Of a stretch of 64,000 nt of DNA, positions 16,254-24,923 are shown piece after piece (the first letter of the stretch is position 1; each line of letters begins with the position of its first letter). The notes beneath the pieces are model-generated. The model saw only the letters and a list, made by a program, of their open reading frames with translations. It did no database searches and was not told the DNA's origin. Origin of the DNA: Microbacterium hydrocarbonoxydans (GTDB taxonomy: Bacteria > Actinomycetota > Actinomycetes > Actinomycetales > Microbacteriaceae); contig NZ_JYJB01000008.1 of the NCBI RefSeq assembly GCF_000956475.1, positions 1 to 64,000 on the forward strand, given 5' to 3'. Position numbers and translations under genes: made by a program.

Positions 16254-18113
16254 ATGCCCGAAGGACACGTGCTCGAGTTCACGCGCGTCACGAAGCGATT
16301 CAACGACGTGACGGCGGTGTCCGACTTCTCGGCGCGCGTCGAACCAGGCGTCGTCACGGCGTTCCTCGGCCCGAACGGAGCAGGGAAGACCACGACGCTG
16401 CGTATCCTGCTCGGTCAGGTTCGGCCGACCAGCGGCACGGCGACCATCGGCGGAGTCGCCTACGCCGACCTGCGGACGCCGCTCAAGACGATCGGCTCGG
16501 TTCTCGAAGAGACCGTGTACCGACCGCGGCGAAGCGCAGCGCGGCAGCTCACGATCGCCGCGAAGGCGAACGGCATCCCGCTGTCGCGCGTCGATGAGGT
16601 GCTCGCGCTCGTGGGCCTGGACGGCGAGCGCGAAGGCCGCATCGGCAGCTTCTCGCTCGGCATGCGCCAGCGGCTCAGCGTCGCGCACGCCCTGCTCGGC
16701 GACGCCGGCACGCTCGTGTTCGACGAGCCGGCGAACGGCCTCGACCCTGAGGGCATCCGCTGGATGCGACTGCTCATGCGCCGCCTCGCAGATGAAGGCC
16801 GCACTGTCCTGGTGTCATCACACGTGCTCAGCGAGGTCGAGCAGGTCGCCGACCACGTGCTCGTGCTCTCGAAGGGCCAGCTGGTCCTCTCCAGCGGCAT
16901 CGAGAGCCTCGCCGATCCGGCATCCGGCTCGGTCGTCGTCGACGCCGCCGACCGCGTCGCGCTCACCGCGGCCCTCGCAGAGGCCGGCTTCGAGGTCGAG
17001 GTGCTGCGCTCCGGACTCACCGTGCGCGGCGGAGACGCCAAGACCGTCGGCGCGCTGGCGGCATCGGCCGGGATCGCGCTGAGCACCCTCGTGCAGCGAG
17101 GCCCGACGCTGGAGGACGTGTTCATCGACCTCGTGCGCGGGGGGAAGTTCGAGCCGCGCCCGGCGATCGCCGCGAGCGACGACGTCGAGGCCGATGCACC
17201 CGTCGAAGGCGAAGCGTCACGCCCGGATGCCGACGCGGGTGCCGTCGTCGGCGCCGCTGAGGGCGCGGATGCCGGGGCTGACGGGGTCGCGGTCGATGTC
17301 GCGACGGACGGCGATGTCGAAGCGTCGCTGCCGGATGCGGAGACCGATGACGTGGCCGTCGCCGATGCGGAGGGTGAAGGCGCCGAGGCTGCGACTGACG
17401 TGGATGAGGCGGAGACTGCAGCTTCGCCGGAGGTCATCGAGGAGGAGACGAGCGAGGGCCCCGAGGCGCCCGACACTGAGTCCGCGAACCCCGATGAGGA
17501 CCGCGCCGAAGGCGATGACGAGACGACGCAGTCGGATGCCGCGAACGACGATGCCGAGGCGGTCGATGGCGGCCAGAGCGAGCCCGGCCCGTCTTTCGAT
17601 GAGATCCTGTTCGGGTCCGGTTCCGCCGCGACGGAATCATCCGTCCTCGACGACCCAGCCGGGTCGGAGCAGGAGCATGCAGGCACGGAGGTCTTCGCAG
17701 GCCTCGGCGACGAGGCCTCTGACGACGATGCCCTCGCGGGTGACGACAGCGCCTCCGAGAGCGCGGCTGACGAGCAGGGCGAGATCGCCGACGCTTCCGC
17801 GCCGGAGAGCGACGAGAACGAGGACCCGCGTTCTGCGGCCGTGAGCTCGATGCTCGCGGCCGCAGCTCGCGCCTATTACGAGGACGAGCCGCAGCCGTAC
17901 CCGTTCGGGGAGAAGGCCGAGGGCGAGGGCCCCGCCGACGGCGAGCACCACGAGGGCGAACACCACCACGAGGGCGAGCAGCACCACGACGGTGAGCAGC
18001 ACCACGAGGGTGAGCAGCACCACGAAGGCGAGCAGCACCACGAGGACGAGCACCACCACGAAGGTGAGCACCACGACGGTGAGCACCACGACGGTGAGCA
18101 CCACCGCTACTGA
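16254..18113 (+). CDS. ABC transporter ATPase with acidic, histidine-rich C-terminal tail
   Basis: A 619-residue protein. Residues 1-300 are a normal ABC ATPase: Walker A GPNGAGKTT (39-47), signature SLGMRQRL and Walker B TLVFDEPANGLDPEG. From about 305 to 560 follows a low-complexity Asp/Glu/Ala region predicted disordered, with a short ordered-looking island (SSMLAAAARAYYEDEP). The last 57 residues are ten imperfect GE(H/Q)HH(E/D) repeats containing 22 histidines, likely to bind divalent metal. No permease gene is adjacent, so its membrane partner is unknown. The tail is unusual for the family and could be a metal sensor or buffer. A terminator follows. Confidence 0.85.
   Translation: MPEGHVLEFTRVTKRFNDVTAVSDFSARVEPGVVTAFLGPNGAGKTTTLRILLGQVRPTSGTATIGGVAYADLRTPLKTIGSVLEETVYRPRRSAARQLTIAAKANGIPLSRVDEVLALVGLDGEREGRIGSFSLGMRQRLSVAHALLGDAGTLVFDEPANGLDPEGIRWMRLLMRRLADEGRTVLVSSHVLSEVEQVADHVLVLSKGQLVLSSGIESLADPASGSVVVDAADRVALTAALAEAGFEVEVLRSGLTVRGGDAKTVGALAASAGIALSTLVQRGPTLEDVFIDLVRGGKFEPRPAIAASDDVEADAPVEGEASRPDADAGAVVGAAEGADAGADGVAVDVATDGDVEASLPDAETDDVAVADAEGEGAEAATDVDEAETAASPEVIEEETSEGPEAPDTESANPDEDRAEGDDETTQSDAANDDAEAVDGGQSEPGPSFDEILFGSGSAATESSVLDDPAGSEQEHAGTEVFAGLGDEASDDDALAGDDSASESAADEQGEIADASAPESDENEDPRSAAVSSMLAAAARAYYEDEPQPYPFGEKAEGEGPADGEHHEGEHHHEGEQHHDGEQHHEGEQHHEGEQHHEDEHHHEGEHHDGEHHDGEHHRY
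17940..18110 (+). repeat. In-frame 15/18-bp tandem repeats encoding a histidine-rich tail
   Basis: Ten copies of a GAGCACCACGA(A/G)GG(C/T)-type unit of 15 or 18 bp encode GE(H/Q)HH(E/D). Copies differ mostly by silent changes and by H/Q or E/D swaps, suggesting expansion by slippage followed by selection for the amino-acid pattern. Confidence 0.85.
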
Positions 18114-18130
18114 TCGGCTCAAGAACGTCA

Positions 18131-18164
18131 GAACCCCTCCGCACTCATCTGTGCGGAGGGGTTC
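18131..18164 (+). terminator. Terminator of the ABC ATPase gene
   Basis: GAACCCCTCCGCAC and GTGCGGAGGGGTTC form a perfect 14-bp stem around TCATCT, followed by TTCGTCTGT. It lies 18 bp after the plus-strand stop and before a minus-strand gene end. Confidence 0.8.
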
Positions 18165-18182
18165 TTCGTCTGTCGGCGGCCG

Positions 18183-18632
18183 TCAGGCGGGACGGGGGCG
18201 GATGACCGGTCGCTTGCTGCCCTTCGACACCGGAGTAGGCGCGGTCGCCACGATCTCCTCGACGTCGGCGGGCTCTGTCGACACGTCGAGACGGAGCGCC
18301 TGAGTCAACGCGAGACCATGGCGCGTGGTGAGGATCAGCCGGCGGTAGTCGTCGTCACCTTCGAGGTCGATCACGACGCTCGGGCGGCGACGGCGGATCA
18401 GCACGAAGTCCACACTGCCGGCGGCCTTCCACGATCCTGCCGCGAGCACGCCCGGAATGTGAGTGCCAGGGCCGGGGACTCCCCGCAGCCATGTCCACGC
18501 GTCATCCGTCAGCTGCACCTTGGTGATGGTGTCGCGCGCCACTCGGACGTTGTCGCGATGGAAGCTCGCCGCACGCTCGATCGGCGAGAGCACGATCTCG
18601 AGTTGCGTCTGATCCAGGAGCAACGTCACCAT
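18183..18632 (-). CDS. Conserved hypothetical protein, small soluble beta-rich
   Basis: A 149-residue protein with alternating beta-strand-like segments (TLLLDQTQLEIVLS, DTITKVQLTDDAWTWLRGV, SVDFVLIRRRRPSVVIDLEG, YRRLILTT) and a basic C-terminus ending KRPVIRPRPA. The build suggests a PH-like fold, but I cannot assign a family with confidence. The start at 18632 is chosen because CAGACT ends 6 nt upstream. Confidence 0.65.
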   Translation of the reverse strand: MVTLLLDQTQLEIVLSPIERAASFHRDNVRVARDTITKVQLTDDAWTWLRGVPGPGTHIPGVLAAGSWKAAGSVDFVLIRRRRPSVVIDLEGDDDYRRLILTTRHGLALTQALRLDVSTEPADVEEIVATAPTPVSKGSKRPVIRPRPA

Positions 18633-18739
18633 GCACCTAGTCTGCCAGCGCATTCCTGACGGATGTCTGGAACATGCTCACAGGAACACAACGATCCCGC
18701 GCGAACCGCACGAAAGCAGCACACCGAAGCTGACGGGGC

Positions 18740-20062
18740 TCAAGCCTGCGCGTCGGCGGCGGCCCGCGCCGCTGCGGGCAGGGCTGCCTCGATCAGCCGC
18801 ATCTCCTCCTCGCCATGCGCGGCAGTGAGGAACCACGCCTCGAACACACTCGGCGGCAGCGCGACGCCCTGCTCGCGCATCGAGTGGAAGAACGGGGCGT
18901 AGCGGAACGAGTCCTGCGCTTGCGCCTCGGCGTAGTCGCGCGGAGCCGACGCCCGGAACGACGCATTGAAAAGGTTGCCTGCCTTCGCGACGGAGTGGAC
19001 GACTCCGGCCTCGGTCAACGCTCCTCCCAGGGCTGCGACGAGACGAGCGGATGCCGCGTCGATCGTTTCATACACCTCGGTCGTCGCGAGGCGCAGCGTC
19101 GCAAGGCCCGCCGCGACAGACAGCGGGTTCCCCGACAGGGTGCCCGCCTGGTAAACGGGGCCGAGCGGCGCGAGAAGGTCCATGATCTCGGCCCGGCCGC
19201 CGAGTGCGGCCAGCGGCATCCCTCCGCCGACGACCTTGCCGAAGGTGATGATGTCGGGCAGATAGTCCTCGCCGGCTGCAGCCTGCAGGCCCCAGAATCC
19301 GGCGGGATGCACCCGGAAACCGGTGAGCACCTCGTCGAGGATCATCAGCGCGCCGTGCTCGTGCGCGGTGTCGGCGATGAGCTTGTTGAAGCCCGGAACC
19401 GGGGCGACCACCCCCATGTTGGCCGCGGATGCTTCGACGATCACCGCCGCGATGCGATCGCCGTGCTCGGCGAAGACCGTGTCGAGGGCGTCTGGGTCGT
19501 TGTATCCGATGACCAGCGTCTGCGCGGCGATCGGCGCGGGCACACCGGCCGAGCCGGGGAGCGCCATGGTGGCGACGCCCGAGCCCGCCTGCGCGAGCAG
19601 ACCGTCGGAGTGCCCGTGATAGTGGCCGGCGAACTTCACGAGAAGGTCGCGTCCGGTCGCGCCCCGCGCGAGGCGGATCGCCGTCATCGTCGCCTCGGTT
19701 CCGGTGGACACGAGCCGCACCCGCTCGACGGGACGCACCTCGCCGAACCGCACGCGCTCCGCGATGAGGGCCGCGAGCTCCACCTCGCCCTCTGTGGGCG
19801 CACCGAACGAGAGACCGCGGGTCGCGGCATCCTGCACGGCCGACACCACCTCGGGGTGGGCGTGTCCGAGAAGAGCGGGGCCCCACGACGCGACGAGGTC
19901 GACGTACACGTTGCCCGCGGCATCCGTCACCCTCGCCCCCGAGGCCGACGCCAGGAAGCGGGGGGTGCCGCCTACCGAACCGTACGCTCGAACGGGCGAG
20001 TTCACACCTCCGGGCGTGACCGCACGGGCGGCAGCGAACAGGTCGTCATTGCGATCGGTCAT
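18740..20062 (-). CDS. hemL: Glutamate-1-semialdehyde 2,1-aminomutase
   Basis: A 440-residue PLP enzyme that converts glutamate-1-semialdehyde to 5-aminolevulinate, the second step of the C5 heme pathway. It begins [12 protein letters not shown], a family hallmark, and has the PLP lysine K276 in [12 protein letters not shown], plus [15 protein letters not shown] and HGHSDGLL. It is the last heme gene of the minus-strand cluster. It has its own GAGAAT box 6 nt before the ATG, so it may also be transcribed separately. Confidence 0.96.
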   Translation of the reverse strand: MTDRNDDLFAAARAVTPGGVNSPVRAYGSVGGTPRFLASASGARVTDAAGNVYVDLVASWGPALLGHAHPEVVSAVQDAATRGLSFGAPTEGEVELAALIAERVRFGEVRPVERVRLVSTGTEATMTAIRLARGATGRDLLVKFAGHYHGHSDGLLAQAGSGVATMALPGSAGVPAPIAAQTLVIGYNDPDALDTVFAEHGDRIAAVIVEASAANMGVVAPVPGFNKLIADTAHEHGALMILDEVLTGFRVHPAGFWGLQAAAGEDYLPDIITFGKVVGGGMPLAALGGRAEIMDLLAPLGPVYQAGTLSGNPLSVAAGLATLRLATTEVYETIDAASARLVAALGGALTEAGVVHSVAKAGNLFNASFRASAPRDYAEAQAQDSFRYAPFFHSMREQGVALPPSVFEAWFLTAAHGEEEMRLIEAALPAAARAAADAQA

Positions 20063-20076
20063 GTGTCCATTCTCTC

Positions 20077-20159
20077 GCAGCCTCGTTTCGTCTCGCTTCG
20101 CTCGCTCAACGACCGGAGAGGCAGCCTCGTTTCGTCTCGCTTCGCTCGCTCGACGACCG
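20077..20159. repeat. Two 39-bp direct repeats between hemL and hemB
   Basis: A unit beginning GCAGCCTCGTTTCGTCTCGC is present at 20077-20115 and again at 20121-20159, with a single A/G difference. It reads on through TTCGCTCGCTC and ACGACCG. It resembles dispersed intergenic repeats of Microbacteriaceae and separates hemL from the hemB end. Confidence 0.8.
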
Positions 20160-20200
20160 AGCCGCGCGAGCCGACGACCGCGGGTGGAGACGTGGTTCGA

Positions 20201-21178
20201 TCAGGCGCGCAGCCAGCCGGCGGCCTCGGTCGCCCAGTAGGTCAGCACGACATCTGCGCCCGCGCGACGAATCGACAGCAGCGACTCCAGAACGGCCGCG
20301 CGGCGATCGATCCACCCGTTCGCTGCGGCGGCCTCGATCATCGCGTACTCACCGGACACCTGGTATGCCCACACCGGAATACTGACGGTGTCGCGCACCT
20401 CCCGAAGCACGTCGAGGAACGCCATCGCCGGCTTGACCATGACGATATCGGCGCCTTCCGCCTCGTCGACGACGGCCTCGCGAACACCCTCGCGGCGGTT
20501 GCCGGGGTCGAGCTGGTAGGTGCGCCGATCGCCCTTGAGCTGCGAGTCGACGGCCTCGCGGAACGGGCCGTAGAACGCGCTCGCGTACTTCGCGGCGTAG
20601 GCGAGCAGCAGAGTGTCGGTGAAGCCCTCTGCGTCGAGCGCCGCGCGGATGACGGCGACCTGACCGTCCATCATCCCCGAGAGCCCGAGCAGCTGCGAGC
20701 CGGCGCGCGCTTGGGCGAGAGCCATCGAGACGTACCGCTCGAGGGTCGCGTCGTTGTCGACCGAGCCGTCATCGGCGAGCACGCCGCAGTGGCCGTGGTC
20801 GGTGAACTCGTCGAGGCACAGGTCGGTCTGAACAACCAGGGCGTCGCCGACCTCGGATGCCAGGGCCTCGGTCGCGAGGTTCAGGATGCCGCGCGGATCG
20901 TCCGCGCCGGAGCCCTGCGCATCGCGCACCGCGGGCACGCCGAACAGCATCACGCCGCCGACGCCGGCCTCGGCCGCCTCGACGGCCGCCGAGCGCAGCG
21001 AGTCCATCGAGTGCTGCACGACCCCGGGCATAGACCCGATCGCCATTGGAGACGAGAGCCCCTCCCGCACGAACATCGGCAGCACCAGCTGGCGCGGATC
21101 GAGGGAGGTCTCGCGAACGAGCGAGCGCACGGCGGGCGACTGCCTCAGCCGGCGCATGCGAACCTCGGGGAACGTCAC
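20201..21178 (-). CDS. hemB: Porphobilinogen synthase
   Basis: A 325-residue TIM-barrel enzyme that condenses two 5-aminolevulinates to porphobilinogen. The Schiff-base lysines are K197 ([15 protein letters not shown]) and K249 (DIVMVKPAM). The metal-site segment reads [14 protein letters not shown] (119-132), with Cys-x-Asp rather than Cys-x-Cys. The GTG start overlaps the hemD stop as GTGA. Confidence 0.96.
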   Translation of the reverse strand: MTFPEVRMRRLRQSPAVRSLVRETSLDPRQLVLPMFVREGLSSPMAIGSMPGVVQHSMDSLRSAAVEAAEAGVGGVMLFGVPAVRDAQGSGADDPRGILNLATEALASEVGDALVVQTDLCLDEFTDHGHCGVLADDGSVDNDATLERYVSMALAQARAGSQLLGLSGMMDGQVAVIRAALDAEGFTDTLLLAYAAKYASAFYGPFREAVDSQLKGDRRTYQLDPGNRREGVREAVVDEAEGADIVMVKPAMAFLDVLREVRDTVSIPVWAYQVSGEYAMIEAAAANGWIDRRAAVLESLLSIRRAGADVVLTYWATEAAGWLRA

Positions 21179-21969
21179 GGCGCCAGCTCGTCCGCCGCAT
21201 GCGGCAGCGTGAACTGCGACACCGCATCGATGAGAGCATCCACCGTCTGCCTGTCTGCCACGACAGTGATCGGGAGTCCGGCCTTGAGCGCGTCTTTCGC
21301 CGTGCGAGGACCGATCGCCGCGAGGAGCGTCTCGTCGGGGATGTCGGGGAACTGCTCGCGTACCTGCTGGGCGACCGAGCCGCTGGTGATGAGGATCGCG
21401 TTGATCCTGCCGTTCTGCACGTCGCGCTTGATCCTGTCTGTGACGGGAACGCCGACCGTGCGGTACGCGACGACGCTGTCGACGTCGTGTCCCGCCTTCT
21501 TCAGGAGCTTGCTCAGCACCGGCTTCGCGATCTCACTGCGCAGCGCCAGGATCCGCCGAGATGCACCACCCTCGAGCCCGATGATCTGCTCGGCCATGCC
21601 CTCGGCGGAGTTGTCGTCCTCGGGCACGAGCGCGACCTCGTAGCCCACTGCCTGCAGGGCGGCCGCAGTGGTCTCGCCGACCGCGGCGATCCTCGTGGTG
21701 CGCGGCACGACCGCGCGGTGCGCGAACATGACGTCGACCGTGGTGGCGCTCGTGACCGTCAGCCAGTCGTAGGCGCCGTCGGCGAGCTTCTCCAGCGCAC
21801 GATCGAGAGCCGCCTGATCGGTGGTCGGTGCGAAGTTGATCAGCGGCGCGACGACGGGAACGGCTCCCTGCGAACGCAGACTCGCTGCCACGCCGTCACC
21901 CCACGGTCCGCCGCGCGGAACGAGGACTCGCCAGCCGTCCAGCGGCCGGTCGTGATGAATTTCAGTCAT
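21175..21969 (-). CDS. hemD: Uroporphyrinogen-III synthase
   Basis: A 264-residue two-lobed protein with the weakly conserved family features, including a lobe with PRGGPWGD near the start, [15 protein letters not shown] and, near the end, [20 protein letters not shown]. It closes and inverts the linear tetrapyrrole made by HemC. It overlaps hemC by 4 bases upstream and hemB downstream. Confidence 0.92.
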   Translation of the reverse strand: MTEIHHDRPLDGWRVLVPRGGPWGDGVAASLRSQGAVPVVAPLINFAPTTDQAALDRALEKLADGAYDWLTVTSATTVDVMFAHRAVVPRTTRIAAVGETTAAALQAVGYEVALVPEDDNSAEGMAEQIIGLEGGASRRILALRSEIAKPVLSKLLKKAGHDVDSVVAYRTVGVPVTDRIKRDVQNGRINAILITSGSVAQQVREQFPDIPDETLLAAIGPRTAKDALKAGLPITVVADRQTVDALIDAVSQFTLPHAADELAP

Positions 21970-22961
21970 GAGGAATGCTCTCGGGAGACGAGGTCAGCCG
22001 CCCCTTGTTCGAGCAGCCGACGGGCAAGATTCAACCCGAGCGCGCGTGCTGCGTGCATCGGGTCTGCACCATCGGCAGCATCCGCTCCATTGCCACTGCC
22101 GCTCCGATGAATATACTCCCCGTTCAGGTCTTCCGTGACGTCGAGACCGATTCGTTGCGCTCCATCCGCGGCGTAGACCACGGTCCTGACGCGCACCGAC
22201 GATCCCGCGACGACGGCATGAGCGGCCATCGGCGCCTGGCATCCGGCGTCGAGGCCTTCGAGGATCGCGCGTTCGACCGTGATCGCCAGCCGGGTCTGCT
22301 GATCATCCAGTGCAGCCAGGGCGGCGAGCAGCTCGGGGTCGGCATCCGTCGTCGTCTCGACGGCCAGCGAGCCCTGGCCAGGAGCGGTGGGCCATTCGGC
22401 GAGGCCGAGCTCCTCGCGGCGCAGCGGTGAGTCCGAGCCGAGGCGCGAAAGGCCGGCCGCGGCGAGGATGACGGCATCCAGCTCGCCCGTCGCCACCTTC
22501 TGCAGTCGCGAGTCGACATTGCCGCGGATGTCCACGACGTCCGCGTGCGGAGCGCGGATGTGCACCTGTGCGATGCGACGCGGCGAGCCGGTGCCGATCC
22601 GGCTTCCCGGCGTCAGCTGGTGAAGGGGGATGCCGTCACGAGTGATCGCGACGTCGCGCGCATCCTCGCGCACCGGCGTGGCCGCGATCACGAGACCGTC
22701 CGGTTGCGCCGTGGGGAGGTCCTTCAGCGAGTGCACGAGGAAGTCGCACTCCCCCGCGAGCAGCGCTTCGCGCAGCCGCGTCGCGAAGATGCCCTGGCCG
22801 CCGATCAGCGACAGCGAGGCGCGGTTCGTATCGCCCTCGCTCGTGATCGGCACGAGCTCGACGGAGCGGCCGATGATCTTCTCGAGTGCGGCGGCGACGT
22901 GGCCGGACTGCGCCTGCGCGAGTGCGCTGCGGCGAGTCCCCAACCTGATCGGAGTGCTCAT
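21966..22961 (-). CDS. hemC: Hydroxymethylbilane synthase
   Basis: A 331-residue enzyme polymerising four porphobilinogens. LGTRRSALAQAQS at the start, HSLKDLP (77-83), GTGSPRR (123-129) and the dipyrromethane-cofactor cysteine C241 in EGLDAGCQAP are all present. It begins 7 bp after the hemQ stop and is coupled to hemD by a 4-base overlap. Confidence 0.96.
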   Translation of the reverse strand: MSTPIRLGTRRSALAQAQSGHVAAALEKIIGRSVELVPITSEGDTNRASLSLIGGQGIFATRLREALLAGECDFLVHSLKDLPTAQPDGLVIAATPVREDARDVAITRDGIPLHQLTPGSRIGTGSPRRIAQVHIRAPHADVVDIRGNVDSRLQKVATGELDAVILAAAGLSRLGSDSPLRREELGLAEWPTAPGQGSLAVETTTDADPELLAALAALDDQQTRLAITVERAILEGLDAGCQAPMAAHAVVAGSSVRVRTVVYAADGAQRIGLDVTEDLNGEYIHRSGSGNGADAADGADPMHAARALGLNLARRLLEQGAADLVSREHSS

Positions 22962-22968
22962 CGCCGAC

Positions 22969-23646
22969 CTACTGCAGCACGTCCGCGATCTCGTCGAAGC
23001 GGAGCCTGCGCCCCGTGTAGAAGGGCACCTCCTCCTTCACATACCGACGGGCGTCGGTGTAACGGAGATCGCGCATGAGGTCGACGAGCTCGGTGACGTC
23101 GTCGGCCTCGAGCGGCAGGATCCACTCGTAGTCGCCGAGCGCGAAGGCCGCGACCGTGTTCGCGATGACCCCGGTGAAGGCGGCGCCCTTGCGGCCGTGG
23201 TCGGCGAGCATCTTGCGTCGCTCCTCTTCGGGCGCGAGGTACCACTCGGGGGTGCGGACGAAAGGATAGAGGCAGAGCCAATCCTTGGGCTCGACGCCGC
23301 GAAGGAAGCCGGGGACGTGCTGGCGGTTGAACTCCGCGTCGCGATGCACACCCATCACGTTCCAGACCGGCAGCAGGGTGCGAAGCAGCTCGGTGCGGCG
23401 CAGACGGCGCAGGGCCTTCTGCAGATCTTCGGCGGTCTCGCCGTGCAGCCACACCATCAGGTCGGCGTCTGCCTTGAGCCCCGAGACGTCGTAGAAGCCC
23501 CGGACGGTGACCCCGGAGTCCTCGATGTAGGACACGATCGTCTCGAGCTCGGTGGAGTCGGACTCGGTCACCGGGACGTCGGGATTACGTCGCCAGACCG
23601 CCCAGAGGGTGAAGCCGGATGGGTTCTCTTCGCGCTCGTCGGACAT
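22969..23646 (-). CDS. hemQ: Coproheme decarboxylase (HemQ, chlorite dismutase fold)
   Basis: A 225-residue protein that performs the last step of the coproporphyrin-dependent heme pathway. The catalytic tyrosine is likely Y127 in LYPFVRTPEWY and the proximal heme ligand H150 in RRKMLADHGRKG. Its presence shows the actinobacterial/Gram-positive route rather than the protoporphyrin route. CAGACT ends 6 nt before the ATG. Confidence 0.94.
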   Translation of the reverse strand: MSDEREENPSGFTLWAVWRRNPDVPVTESDSTELETIVSYIEDSGVTVRGFYDVSGLKADADLMVWLHGETAEDLQKALRRLRRTELLRTLLPVWNVMGVHRDAEFNRQHVPGFLRGVEPKDWLCLYPFVRTPEWYLAPEEERRKMLADHGRKGAAFTGVIANTVAAFALGDYEWILPLEADDVTELVDLMRDLRYTDARRYVKEEVPFYTGRRLRFDEIADVLQ

Positions 23647-23686
23647 GCATCCAGTCTGCCCCCTTTATGCGGAGGGTGCGAACCGG

Positions 23687-23709
23687 CCCTTCGACGGGCT
23701 CAGGGACCC
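23687..23709. repeat. REP-like repeat, copy 1
   Basis: CCCTTCGACGGGCTCAGGG is a partly palindromic element with the core TCGACNGGCTCAG. Two more copies with the same core lie at 28511 and 38311. This copy is intergenic, between hemQ and the small membrane genes. Confidence 0.7.
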
Positions 23710-23724
23710 ATGCGGGGCGACGCG

Positions 23725-24012
23725 TCAGCGGGAGACGGCGCGGGCGATCACCCAGACGGCGCTGCCGACGACGGCCGCGATCCCCACGGCGGCGGCGATG
23801 GCCCCGACAGGATTGCGGTCGGCGAAACGGCGAGCCTTGACCGCTGCCCGAGCGGAGGCCTTCTCGATGCGCCGAGGGAAGTTGCCCTTCACCTCGATCG
23901 CGGCGAGGGCCGCCTTGAGCTCGGCACGTGCAGAGGCGACAGGGTCGGCGATGCCGAGCGGAACCGCGGTCTTCGGCAGGGCAGACGTCGGTGCGGAGTC
24001 AGAAGTCGTCAT
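23725..24012 (-). CDS. Small single-helix membrane protein (DUF3618-like)
   Basis: A 95-residue protein with a basic helical region (about 25-68) and one C-terminal membrane helix (GAIAAAVGIAAVVGSAVWVIAR, 69-90). The PVGAIAAAVGIA pattern resembles DUF3618 proteins. Its start lies within the last codons of the holin-like gene (14-base overlap), so the three small genes are one unit inside the heme operon. Function unknown. Confidence 0.75.
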   Translation of the reverse strand: MTTSDSAPTSALPKTAVPLGIADPVASARAELKAALAAIEVKGNFPRRIEKASARAAVKARRFADRNPVGAIAAAVGIAAVVGSAVWVIARAVSR

Positions 24013-24406
24013 GGCCGGATCCCTTCGCGAGCTTGATGTCGGTGGCGACGGCCTGCGCGGGGTTCTCGCGGGAGAGGACCTTGCGGAATCGCAGGAACCC
24101 GAGCAGGCCGAAGAAGAGCATCGCCAGGATCAGGATGCCGAAGACGGCGAGAGCGGAGAGCCACACCGGCCACCACGACGAGAGACCGGCGATCGCGAAG
24201 ACGAGGATCACGGGCACCGCCCAGAACAGGAAGAACAGGGCGACGAGGAACCAGACCGATCCGACGCCCGCATCCTTCGAGGTCTTCGAGATCCACGCCT
24301 TGGCCGCGTTGATCTCGGCCTTGACGAGATTCGTGACGAGCTCAGGCAGGTCCCCGAGAAGCGTCAGCAGGCTGTCGTCCGCGCGATCCCGGTACGGACG
24401 AGCCAT
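23999..24406 (-). CDS. Phage holin superfamily-like membrane protein
   Basis: A 135-residue protein with an amphipathic N-terminal half (DDSLLTLLGDLPELVTNLVKAE) and two membrane helices (about 50-72 and 82-103). It matches the actinobacterial 'phage holin family' proteins that are chromosomal and not lytic. It starts 1 base after the stop of the YtxH-like gene and overlaps the next gene. It probably acts at the membrane with its two small neighbours. Confidence 0.78.
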   Translation of the reverse strand: MARPYRDRADDSLLTLLGDLPELVTNLVKAEINAAKAWISKTSKDAGVGSVWFLVALFFLFWAVPVILVFAIAGLSSWWPVWLSALAVFGILILAMLFFGLLGFLRFRKVLSRENPAQAVATDIKLAKGSGHDDF

Positions 24407-24407
24407 C

Positions 24408-24812
24408 TCAGTCGTCCGCCTTCGCTTCGGCGCTCTTCGCAGACGAGGACTTCGAGGCGGTGACCTTCGCGGCCGTCTTGCGCGCTTCAGCGGTGGCGGC
24501 ATCCGTCGCCTTCGCGACGTCTTCAGCGGCGTCCTTGCCCGTCGCGATCGCCGAGTCGAGCTTCTGGCCGGGAGTCCCGTCGCCACCCACCGACTTCGCG
24601 ACCTTGACCACGCCGGTCCAGATGGCACCGGGAACCGCCGCCGCCTTGTCGCCGACGAAGCCCTTGACCTTCGTGACCTGCTCCTGCACCGGGTCGAGGT
24701 TCCAGACCTTCAGCCACTGTGTCTTGATCTGCTCATAGCGCTCGCGACCTGCGCGCGTGCCGAGCACGTATCCGACGCCGAGTCCGACGACGAGTCCGAT
24801 CTTCCCTTTCAT
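24408..24812 (-). CDS. YtxH-like protein
   Basis: A 134-residue protein beginning MKGKIGLVVGLGVGYVLGTRAG, a glycine-zipper membrane segment typical of YtxH-like proteins. A long Ala/Lys-rich helical tail follows. The start at 24812 is set by GAGGAG upstream. It sits between hemY and hemQ. Confidence 0.78.
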   Translation of the reverse strand: MKGKIGLVVGLGVGYVLGTRAGRERYEQIKTQWLKVWNLDPVQEQVTKVKGFVGDKAAAVPGAIWTGVVKVAKSVGGDGTPGQKLDSAIATGKDAAEDVAKATDAATAEARKTAAKVTASKSSSAKSAEAKADD

Positions 24813-24923
24813 GGGGTCTCCTCTCGTTACAGTCCAGCAACTCGTGGCGTGCCAGGCTCCCAGCGTAGCCCCATATGCCGATTTCGGCATCTACCCGTCA
24901 GGGGGTTGACAGGATGACGCCGG

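Noticed and set aside
18815..21643. A plus-strand open frame of more than 900 codons
   Set aside because: It is antisense to hemL, hemB and hemD, has no recognisable domain and has the composition of an antisense shadow.
23999..24406. Prophage remnant suggested by the holin-like gene
   Set aside because: Actinobacterial holin-superfamily proteins of this type are common chromosomal genes; no endolysin, terminase, integrase or attachment site is near.
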